Shown in pieces: positions 1 to 6,224 of a stretch of DNA of 21,344 nt. The position numbers and the translations under genes were made by a program. Origin of the DNA: Lachnospiraceae bacterium UBA4316 (GTDB lineage Bacteria > Bacillota > Clostridia > Lachnospirales > Lachnospiraceae); the NCBI GenBank assembly GCA_002394535.1, contig DGUG01000099.1, positions 1 through 21,344 of the forward strand, in the 5' to 3' direction. Positions within the stretch are counted from its first letter, which is position 1. Each line of letters starts with the position of its first letter. The notes beneath the pieces were generated by a model. That model did not search any database, had not been told where the DNA came from, and saw only the letters and a list, made by a program, of their open reading frames with translations.

Positions 1-464
1 AGATACCATGCCTTTTCCATGTGATACCTTATAGTATTCTTATCGGTCACCATAACGGAATACTTCGTCATATTCCTGACACAGTCGGTTATCTGGTACT
101 CCTGGTCTCCAAGCTGACGAAGAGGAACATCTGTTGAAGCTGTCGTTGTTTCAAACTTAACCTGTCCTGACACAACAAACATAGGGATTGAATCCTGCCA
201 TGCCCCCAATACTCCCGTAATCGCATTTGTACCTCCGGGTCCGCTGGTGACAAATACCGGAGCAACTCTTCCTGTCAGCCTTGCGTATCCTTCCGCAGCT
301 ATGGCACAGGCCTGCTCATGATGATTATATGTACATTTGATCCTTTTATTATGGCCTATCGCATCATCCAGATGCATTGCACCGCCGCCCGTTATTATAA
401 AAACGTCGGTAACGCCCTGATCTGCCAGAAAATCCGCAATATATTCCGAAACCTTTACTTTCAT
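1..464 (-). CDS. Thiamine-diphosphate-dependent enzyme, acetolactate-synthase-like, partial (C-terminus beyond left edge)
   Basis: The first 154 residues are visible, starting MKVKVSEYIADFLADQGVTD. This is the N-terminal pyrimidine-binding domain of the acetolactate synthase / pyruvate decarboxylase family. The sequence reads ITGGGAMHLDDAIG, then NHHEQACAIAAEGYAR, which holds the conserved glutamate that activates the cofactor, then TSGPGGTNAITGV. Family members decarboxylate a 2-keto acid and transfer the acyl unit to an acceptor. The FAD-like and diphosphate-binding domains lie outside the window, so the substrate cannot be read. The ATG shares an ATGA overlap with the stop of the upstream HAD gene and has an AAGG element about 9 nt upstream. 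A biosynthetic ilvB is possible, but IlvB genes usually sit with ilvC/ilvD/leu genes. The context here (UbiA transferase, transporter, aldolase, two HAD phosphatases) suggests carbohydrate or surface-glycan synthesis, as for the YerE-type enzyme of branched-sugar pathways. Family call is firm; role is inferred. Confidence 0.85.
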   Translation of the reverse strand, partial: MKVKVSEYIADFLADQGVTDVFIITGGGAMHLDDAIGHNKRIKCTYNHHEQACAIAAEGYARLTGRVAPVFVTSGPGGTNAITGVLGAWQDSIPMFVVSGQVKFETTTASTDVPLRQLGDQEYQITDCVRNMTKYSVMVTDKNTIRYHMEKAWY

Positions 465-1114
465 AACACTATCCTTACTATCTGAGACGGTCTGTCCGCC
501 CAACCGATATTACTGTATACTTTTACATCTTCAGATGAACCGAATCCGAACCCGTAAGTCACCCCTATAAATGCAACCTTGATCTCTTCCGCTCCCATGG
601 CATCGTTATCGCTGTCACCCACCATAACGATTTTTGATCTATCCGAAATTCCCAGTCCGTTTATGGCATTTTCGATTATATCCTTTTTGGTTAGTACTCC
701 GTCAAAATCGGAACCGCACATTATATCGCACACCTTGTCAAATCCGAAATGTTTCAGTATCTTTTCGGCATAATCCTGCCTTTTATATGTGGCGACGGCA
801 GTCCTTGCTCCCGCATCGTTAAGGTCCCGAATAGCTTCAAATATCCCGTCATACGGTTTTGCAAGAAGAAGATCGTTTTCCTTGTATCTGTTACGAAACA
901 ACCCTGCTGCATTGTCGGCTTCCGCCTTATCCATACCGTAGATCCTTGCAAACGATTTTTGGATCGGCGGTCCGATAAATGTACGCATCAATTCCTCCGG
1001 CAGTCTCGGAAGCTTAAGTGTATCTATTACATATTCTACCGACCTGAATATTCCCTCCGATGTGTCAAGAAGAGTCCCGTCAAGATCAAAAATGACCGCA
1101 TCATATTGTCTCAT
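461..1114 (-). CDS. HAD-superfamily phosphatase, phosphoglycolate-phosphatase-like
   Basis: A 217-residue soluble hydrolase with all four HAD motifs. Motif I is VIFDLDGTLLDT near residues 8-19 with both catalytic aspartates; motif II is a threonine in AVATYK; motif III is a lysine in VLTKKD; motif IV is VMVGDSDNDAMGA. A helical cap sits between motifs I and II and contains the FIGPP turn typical of the Gph/PgmB-like subgroup. It should dephosphorylate a small phosphorylated metabolite, probably a sugar phosphate; the substrate cannot be read from the sequence. The start overlaps the aldolase stop by 14 nt, and its own stop overlaps the start of the thiamine-diphosphate enzyme (ATGA), so the three are probably translationally coupled. 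By context it may act on an intermediate of the aldolase/ThDP pathway. Housekeeping phosphoglycolate phosphatase is the main alternative. Confidence 0.85.
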   Translation of the reverse strand: MRQYDAVIFDLDGTLLDTSEGIFRSVEYVIDTLKLPRLPEELMRTFIGPPIQKSFARIYGMDKAEADNAAGLFRNRYKENDLLLAKPYDGIFEAIRDLNDAGARTAVATYKRQDYAEKILKHFGFDKVCDIMCGSDFDGVLTKKDIIENAINGLGISDRSKIVMVGDSDNDAMGAEEIKVAFIGVTYGFGFGSSEDVKVYSNIGWADRPSQIVRIVL

Positions 1115-2708
1115 ATATGCTCTCCGTAATAAATATCGGCGGCCTTTTCAGATTAAGCTTTCTGATGCCTTTTACCGTATCGGTGTTGATATTATCCGCT
1201 TCCGCGCTGCTGTATGAATACTCCATATTGGGATTGATATAGTTTGATACAGAGGTCTCCCTGTATCCGTCAAAACCGGCAAGTGCTATATTATCCGCTC
1301 CGGCTTCTTTCAGAAGCTTTAACAGCATGATAAGCGGATTATCAGGCATAAGTGCATCCTCATCCAGAAGTTCACTGTAGTTAAGGGTATAATCAAACTC
1401 TCCGAGAGTCCGTGTTATATTTGATGTTGCTATGAGTTTTGATTTTTCCTTTTGCTCATTTAGCGCCGAGCATAACTGAACATATCTTTTTGCGTTACTC
1501 ATGAATACATAATCGATCTCATAGCCTTCCGGAATAAAATTGATCGATATCGTAGTACACTTGTTATCGGCAAGGTACTTTTCAACACGGTCTCTCTGCT
1601 CATATATATTTTTACCCGGACCCATTATCACTATGTCAGCGCCCTTAAGAGATGCTCGAAGCTCATTAACCGATTCCGAATCCCTGCACTGCTGCTTCTG
1701 GTGCTTAAAATACAGTTCCCTGATATATTCCTTGTCATACAGAAGCTTTTTCTCACCTTCAAGGCAGTCGAGTATCTCACTGATGGACTTAACCGAAAGC
1801 TTACCCATATCCATCAGGTAATTGACGTAATTCGGATGACAGTCATGGGATGCCGCAAGAAAGAATTTAAACGAATATCCCCAGTCAACCTTCCTCTTGA
1901 TATCAAGCATCGTAACCTCAATAGCCTCAAGTATCTGACTGTTGTGATATCCGGTGCCGTGATAAGAATTCATGTGCATGACAAGAAGCTCTATCGGCGT
2001 ATTGCCCGCACTCTTTCCCATACCGTACAAAGTACCGTCAACTATGAGCATACGCTCTGTCGGCGGATCATCCATAAGTTCAATGCAGTTCGCATATGCG
2101 AGCTGGAAATTATTGTGTGCATGATAGCCGATCCCGATGGTTTTCTTCAGGTGTGCAGTGGCAAAATCAAAATAATGACGCAACTGTCCTTTGTGCAACA
2201 GTCCGTATGTATCAACAAGAGAAAATGCATAGGGCTCAAGGTCATTTACAAGATCTATGAGCTTTGAGAGTTCCTCGTCATTATAGCTTGTTATTGAAAC
2301 GGCCTGGGCAAAAACCTTGTACCCTTTTGCCTTTACTGCACGGCAAAAATCAATTGCCTCATACATCTTCTGCTTTTTGAATATTACCCTGATCCCGTCA
2401 AGGCAGCATTCGTCGGAAGGTTGTATATTATCGATGGAGCACGTACCGAAATCAATCATGCCCACTATCATCGAATTGCCTTTATTAAGTCTGCCGTATA
2501 TCTTATTTGCGGACGCGGTATCCGGAAAAATGGTTCTGTTTTCGTCAAACGGTCTTCTCTCATCAATAAACCCGGTCTCTATAATATCTATACCGGCGCT
2601 GACAAGACGTTCGAATATGTTAACAATGTTACTCTTTCCGAACTCCCAATCATTCAAATATCCGCCATCCCTTAACGTACAGTCAAGAAGTTTGATGTCA
2701 TTCTGCAT
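1101..2708 (-). CDS. DRE-TIM (HMGL-like) aldolase-type protein with an extra C-terminal domain
   Basis: A 535-residue protein of two parts. Residues about 5-280 form a DRE-TIM metallolyase barrel, as in 4-hydroxy-2-oxovalerate aldolase and HMG-CoA lyase: LLDCTLRDGGYLNDWEFG near the N-terminus carries the R-D pair that binds enolate and metal, and GYHAHNNFQLA near residue 195 carries the metal-binding histidines. Residues about 360-535 are additional. They begin with ADIVIMGPGKNIYEQRDR and include an ISINFIPEG strand, which looks like a Rossmann-type fold, perhaps related to DUF115-like domains; this is uncertain. The reading frame stays open to an ATG at 2774, but I chose 2708: the barrel starts directly after it, a GAGG lies 9 nt upstream, and the longer form would add a basic tail inside the upstream transporter gene. 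The overlap with that gene is 11 nt. Similar aldolase-like proteins occur in surface polysaccharide loci. The reaction is unknown; aldol cleavage or condensation of a 2-keto acid is the family expectation. Confidence 0.8.
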   Translation of the reverse strand: MQNDIKLLDCTLRDGGYLNDWEFGKSNIVNIFERLVSAGIDIIETGFIDERRPFDENRTIFPDTASANKIYGRLNKGNSMIVGMIDFGTCSIDNIQPSDECCLDGIRVIFKKQKMYEAIDFCRAVKAKGYKVFAQAVSITSYNDEELSKLIDLVNDLEPYAFSLVDTYGLLHKGQLRHYFDFATAHLKKTIGIGYHAHNNFQLAYANCIELMDDPPTERMLIVDGTLYGMGKSAGNTPIELLVMHMNSYHGTGYHNSQILEAIEVTMLDIKRKVDWGYSFKFFLAASHDCHPNYVNYLMDMGKLSVKSISEILDCLEGEKKLLYDKEYIRELYFKHQKQQCRDSESVNELRASLKGADIVIMGPGKNIYEQRDRVEKYLADNKCTTISINFIPEGYEIDYVFMSNAKRYVQLCSALNEQKEKSKLIATSNITRTLGEFDYTLNYSELLDEDALMPDNPLIMLLKLLKEAGADNIALAGFDGYRETSVSNYINPNMEYSYSSAEADNINTDTVKGIRKLNLKRPPIFITESIYETI

Positions 2709-3099
2709 TTTTCTCATCCTCATTTTCCTTAATGACCGCCTCTGCCTCCGGCTTATCTTTGTCGGCAGTAACAATCAGGACGATACCTGCAACTATTAAA
2801 ACAGCTCCGATTAACTTCCGGGCAGTAATCTCTTCCGAGAAAATAAAATATCCCCAAAGAATTCCCCATATAACCGTAACACCCTTGTTGGCATACGCTG
2901 TAATGAGCGGCATATGCTTTATTATCTGCTGCCACACAAAGGCATATATAAACAGCCCAAGCAAAGACAATCCGTAGAATAATATGAACTTAAACGACAT
3001 GAATTCCTCACCGGCAGCAAATTTGGATGCGACTCCGGTAAGGGAGTATACTCCCAGCAGAATATGAAGAATAATCATGTATTTAAATGCCGATTTCAT
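2698..3099 (-). CDS. Half-size EamA/EmrE-like transporter with four membrane helices (possible lipid-linked sugar flippase)
   Basis: A 133-residue integral membrane protein with four hydrophobic segments at roughly residues 4-26, 36-57, 66-86 and 92-111, then a charged, glutamate-rich cytoplasmic tail. The third and fourth helices (AYANKGVTVIWGILWGYFIF, then TARKLIGAVLIVAGIVLIV) match the C-terminal half of drug/metabolite (EamA) transporters and the whole of small multidrug resistance-type proteins. Such half-size proteins work as dimers. Some, such as ArnE/ArnF, flip polyprenyl-phosphate sugars across the membrane. Here the gene sits two genes after a UbiA-type transferase expected to make a polyprenyl-phosphate-linked sugar, so a flippase role is a reasonable inference. 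Its start overlaps the upstream HAD gene by 17 nt with only a weak purine-rich site (AAGAGA), which points to translational coupling. A cation or drug exporter is the alternative. Confidence 0.8.
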   Translation of the reverse strand: MKSAFKYMIILHILLGVYSLTGVASKFAAGEEFMSFKFILFYGLSLLGLFIYAFVWQQIIKHMPLITAYANKGVTVIWGILWGYFIFSEEITARKLIGAVLIVAGIVLIVTADKDKPEAEAVIKENEDEKNAE

Positions 3100-3727
3100 T
3101 ATAGTTTCTCTTGTTTATCCTTCGATTAAGTATCAGAGAGTCAATCCCGGCGGCTCTTGCGCACTCTCCGTCCTTTTCATCCCTGTCACCGATCATAATA
3201 ACTTCCTCACGGGAAATACCGTAATCGTCCATTATTACCTGCAATCCCTTCGGGGACGGCTTAAGTTCATTAATTCTTTTATCATCCGGTCCGTACTGTC
3301 CGTCAACCTCAACTCCCATCGCATCAAGCTTATCTTTTGTCGGGTAATCCGATAGCACAACAACCGTTTTGCCATCCTGCCTGAGATCTCCGATCCACCT
3401 GACAAGTCTCATATCACAGACAGCCGGTAACGCCGAAAGCGGGTTATCATATATCCATCTCTTTACAATACCTGCTACCTTGTCAGGAAATGTTTTTTTA
3501 TCATCCGCAACTTTTTTGTATATATCTTCTTCCGCGGAGCCCCCCGTCCATGTATCCTTAACTTTTCTGAAATGCTGCAGTATAAACAGTTCATTCACGG
3601 AAACAGGGTGACACATATAATACAACATAAGACGCATTGCCATGATCAGTCGTAACTTAGGCTGATCATAGAGCGTCCCGTCAAGATCAAAAACATATAA
3701 TTTGTAATCTTTTATGTCTTTTCTCAT
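3083..3727 (-). CDS. HAD-superfamily phosphatase following the UbiA transferase
   Basis: A 214-residue soluble HAD hydrolase. Motif I is LYVFDLDGTLYDQ near residues 9-21, motif II is the serine in VVVLSDYP, motif III the lysine in NELKPSPKG and motif IV is MIGDRDEKDGECARAAG. The region between motifs I and II is a helical cap rich in aromatic and basic residues (LRLIMAMRLMLYYMC), which may sit near the membrane. The frame is open to an ATG at 3799, but that start would run 56 nt into the end of the UbiA gene and add about 24 residues before the HAD fold; 3727 places motif I at the usual distance. An AGGAG abuts this ATG with no normal spacer, so initiation may depend on coupling with the UbiA gene, whose stop lies 16 nt upstream. 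If the UbiA enzyme makes a polyprenyl-phosphate-5-phosphoribose, this could be the phosphatase that removes the 5-phosphate; in mycobacteria a different family is proposed for that step. This role is inferred only from context. Confidence 0.82.
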   Translation of the reverse strand: MRKDIKDYKLYVFDLDGTLYDQPKLRLIMAMRLMLYYMCHPVSVNELFILQHFRKVKDTWTGGSAEEDIYKKVADDKKTFPDKVAGIVKRWIYDNPLSALPAVCDMRLVRWIGDLRQDGKTVVVLSDYPTKDKLDAMGVEVDGQYGPDDKRINELKPSPKGLQVIMDDYGISREEVIMIGDRDEKDGECARAAGIDSLILNRRINKRNYNEIGI

Positions 3728-3743
3728 CTCCTGTAAACAAATA

Positions 3744-4670
3744 TCATATATCAAATAAAGTCGGGTTAACCCAGTAAGAAGGCATCGGAAGATCAACAAA
3801 AGTCAAAAGCACAAGTATAACAACAAGAAACGCTATATACACCAAAAGAGACTTCTCCTTGTACAGCTTCTCAGGTTTTTGAACGGCTGAATCCGGCTTG
3901 AACGCTATGTAAAGATAGAAACAAAAAAGCCCGAACACAAACGGCATCGCGATTATGTACTCCATCCTGTACTTAATCATAAACACTCCGATAAAAAACG
4001 TTGCGCACATTGCGTAGAAAAATGATGATACGAGAAGACTTGTCTCCGTATAATGGGCAAAACTTTTTCTGTACAGTCCCGCAACCGACGGGTCTCCTAT
4101 CATCCTGTATTCCGCAAATCTCTTTGTCGCCATTAAGAATGCTCCGGCAAACCAGTATCCGATCAGAATACTGATAGGCGGTTGATAATCCGATGTGATA
4201 ATAAACCATCCAAGAAGCAGCCTTATCATATTGTTAATTGATTCGGACAATACATCAAGATACGGGATATCTTTCGTTCTGATCGGTTTGACATTATACA
4301 ATACACCCATTATCAGAAGCCATATTTCCATGTATGCAAATATACGGCTTACACAAAATGCAAGAACAAGTCCCAGCACAATCAGAAGTGCATATTCCGT
4401 AAGAACATAGGAAAGCTTCATGTTCTCCGATACAACAGGTCTGTATTTCTTGGTCGGATGAAACTTATCAAATTCCGCATCAAGCCATTCATTGATAACG
4501 TAATTTGCAGATGCAATGAAACACGTTGCAAAGAATCCGAGTAAAAGCTTTACGATAACACCTGAGGAAAACGTAAAATCCGTCAGAAGTATGGCTATCG
4601 CAACTCCCGGAAGAATAAAAGCATTTTTTACCCAATGATCCGGACGTGCTATCTTGATATAGTTTTTCAT
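3744..4670 (-). CDS. UbiA-family prenyltransferase, decaprenyl-phosphate phosphoribosyltransferase-like
   Basis: A 308-residue polytopic membrane enzyme with about eight or nine hydrophobic helices. The N-terminus IKIARPDHWVKNAFIL has the RP-x-x-WVKN signature of the decaprenylphosphoryl-5-phosphoribose (DPPR) synthase branch. The first aspartate-rich motif is NEWLDAEFDKFHPTKKYRP (N60, D64, D68), close to the N-D-x-x-D-x-x-x-HPTK-R-RP pattern of mycobacterial Rv3806c. A second acidic motif lies at TKDIPYLDVLSE (D133, D138), and MATKRFAEYR follows the pattern of the family's GKRYAE. The known reaction moves phosphoribose from PRPP to a polyprenyl phosphate. The ATG follows a GGGAGAG site, 19 bp after the rpe stop, with no terminator between, so it is probably in the housekeeping transcript. 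A different pentosyl or prenyl substrate is possible. Placement in the DPPR-like branch is well supported; the exact substrate is inferred. Confidence 0.85.
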   Translation of the reverse strand: MKNYIKIARPDHWVKNAFILPGVAIAILLTDFTFSSGVIVKLLLGFFATCFIASANYVINEWLDAEFDKFHPTKKYRPVVSENMKLSYVLTEYALLIVLGLVLAFCVSRIFAYMEIWLLIMGVLYNVKPIRTKDIPYLDVLSESINNMIRLLLGWFIITSDYQPPISILIGYWFAGAFLMATKRFAEYRMIGDPSVAGLYRKSFAHYTETSLLVSSFFYAMCATFFIGVFMIKYRMEYIIAMPFVFGLFCFYLYIAFKPDSAVQKPEKLYKEKSLLVYIAFLVVILVLLTFVDLPMPSYWVNPTLFDI

Positions 4671-4689
4671 ATCAGCTCTCCCGTATATC

Positions 4690-5349
4690 CTAATTATACT
4701 TTTTAAACAACTCTGAAAAATACTTCGTGTTGTCCGTAATACTCCCTTTAAAGATCGATGAACCCATTACAATAACATTTGCTCCGGCAGAAATGGGAAT
4801 CTCTACATTATCCCTCGTAATTCCTCCGTCAACCTGAATGTCGGTATCAAAACCTCTATCGTTAAGACGGGTCCTTAGCATCTTAATCTTTTCAGTGCAA
4901 ATATCCATATATTTTTGTCCGCCGAATCCCGGCTCAACCGTCATAACGAGGAACATATCCGCCAATCCGAAAAACTCATCAAGAACATCTATTTGGGTTC
5001 CGGGCTTTATGGCAATTCCGGCCTTTTTCCCCCGCTCATGAATGTGTTCTACAGTTTCCCTAAGCGGTTTGCACGCTTCCTGATGTACCGTTATGATGTC
5101 TGCCCCCGCATCAATGAATTTGTCTATGTACCTCTCGGGAGCCTCTACCATAAGATGGACATCCAATATTTTCTTCGTATTTTTTCTGACAGATACCAGC
5201 ACCGGAATTCCGAATGAAATATTCGGTACAAACATTCCGTCCATTACGTCAAAATGAAAATAATCATTGCCGCCTGCCTCCACCTGCTTCATCTGTTCGC
5301 CCAGTATCGTGAAGTCCGAAGCAAGAATTGAAGGTGATAGAATTACCAT
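4690..5349 (-). CDS. rpe: Ribulose-phosphate 3-epimerase
   Basis: A full-length, 219-residue cytoplasmic TIM-barrel enzyme that interconverts D-ribulose 5-phosphate and D-xylulose 5-phosphate in the pentose phosphate pathway. Family motifs run in order: LSPSILASDF at the N-terminus, HFDVMDGMFVPNISFG (metal-binding His and catalytic Asp), DVHLMVEAPERYI (second metal His), TVEPGFGGQKY (phosphate-side loop) and IQVDGGIT with the second catalytic Asp, then a GANVIVMGSSIF phosphate-binding loop. It starts 2 bp after the rsgA stop. The rsgA-rpe order is the normal Bacillota arrangement. The gene usually next, thiN, is absent here and is replaced by the UbiA-type transferase. Confidence 0.96.
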   Translation of the reverse strand: MVILSPSILASDFTILGEQMKQVEAGGNDYFHFDVMDGMFVPNISFGIPVLVSVRKNTKKILDVHLMVEAPERYIDKFIDAGADIITVHQEACKPLRETVEHIHERGKKAGIAIKPGTQIDVLDEFFGLADMFLVMTVEPGFGGQKYMDICTEKIKMLRTRLNDRGFDTDIQVDGGITRDNVEIPISAGANVIVMGSSIFKGSITDNTKYFSELFKKYN

Positions 5350-5351
5350 TA

Positions 5352-6224
5352 TCAGTATCTCCTTGATCTTGTCAGTTCGTTATATATATAAACATAGTTC
5401 TCATACCTTCTGCGCGAGATATAACCGGCTTCCACCCCATCTTTTATCCGGCAATCCGGTTCATGGGTATGTGAGCACGGCACAAAACGACACGCCGATC
5501 TCTTTTCAAACTCCCGGTAATAACCCGACAGTTCCTCCGCTTTGATATCAAACAATTCAAAAGAAGAAAATCCCGGCGTGTCAATTATATATGTATCTCC
5601 CTTGATGGGAATGATTTCCGAATGCCTTGTGGTGTGCTTTCCACGCTCAAGTTTGCGCGAAACGTCACCTGTTTCCATTTTATTCTCTCCGGCAAGGAGA
5701 TTGATCAGCGATGATTTTCCGACACCCGAAGGTCCGGCTACGGTTGTAGTCATTCCTTCAAGACTGCCCCTTAATTCATCAATTCCCTCTCGTCTTGACG
5801 CGCTTGTAACAAAGAGCCTGCAGCCGCAATTTCTGTAGTCCGATACAATGCTTCTTGCAAGAGCTTCCTGATCCAGATCCTCTTTATTCAGACATACAAT
5901 TACCGGAACATTCTGCGTCATATACTGCAGAATCATTTTGTCAAGCGTTACAAAGTTCGGCGGCGGACTTGCCAGAGCAAAAATAATCAGAGCCTGATCT
6001 ACATTTGAAACATTGGGTCTTATAAGAGTATTGCGTCTGTCATATATAGTCGTTATGCTTCCGACCATATCCTCTCCGGGAATAATATCTATCTCCACAT
6101 AATCTCCAACAAGAGGCCTGGTCCTGTCAAGTCTGAACACACCTTTTGCTTTGCAGGTATATAATCCGTTATCGGTGTGAACATAATAAAATCCACCGAT
6201 CCCTTTGATTATTCTTCCCCGCAT
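5352..6224 (-). CDS. rsgA: Ribosome small subunit-dependent GTPase A
   Basis: A 290-residue circularly permuted GTPase that assists late maturation of the 30S ribosomal subunit. An N-terminal OB-fold occupies about residues 1-65. The G motifs appear in permuted order: the NKED base-recognition motif (CLNKEDLD) first, then the P-loop GPSGVGKSS starting at G164 with K170, then DTPGFSSF. The C-terminal zinc site is C245-x4-C250-x-H252, with C258 in CSHTHEPDC. It is also known as CpgA/YloQ in Bacillus, where it is a substrate of the PrkC kinase, encoded here directly upstream. Its ATG shares one base with the kinase stop codon (TAATG), so translation is coupled. Confidence 0.96.
   Translation of the reverse strand: MRGRIIKGIGGFYYVHTDNGLYTCKAKGVFRLDRTRPLVGDYVEIDIIPGEDMVGSITTIYDRRNTLIRPNVSNVDQALIIFALASPPPNFVTLDKMILQYMTQNVPVIVCLNKEDLDQEALARSIVSDYRNCGCRLFVTSASRREGIDELRGSLEGMTTTVAGPSGVGKSSLINLLAGENKMETGDVSRKLERGKHTTRHSEIIPIKGDTYIIDTPGFSSFELFDIKAEELSGYYREFEKRSACRFVPCSHTHEPDCRIKDGVEAGYISRRRYENYVYIYNELTRSRRY

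Noticed and set aside
1701..2267. 188-residue open frame on the plus strand
   Set aside because: It lies wholly opposite the aldolase-type gene, shows no recognisable motif and no ribosome binding context.
2709..2774. Longer start of the aldolase-type gene (ATG 2774)
   Set aside because: It would add 22 mainly basic residues inside the upstream transporter gene. ATG 2708 has GAGG at a good distance and starts directly before the barrel.
3728..3799. Longer start of the first HAD gene (ATG 3799)
   Set aside because: It would overlap the end of the UbiA gene by 56 nt and put extra residues before motif I with no counterpart in HAD proteins.
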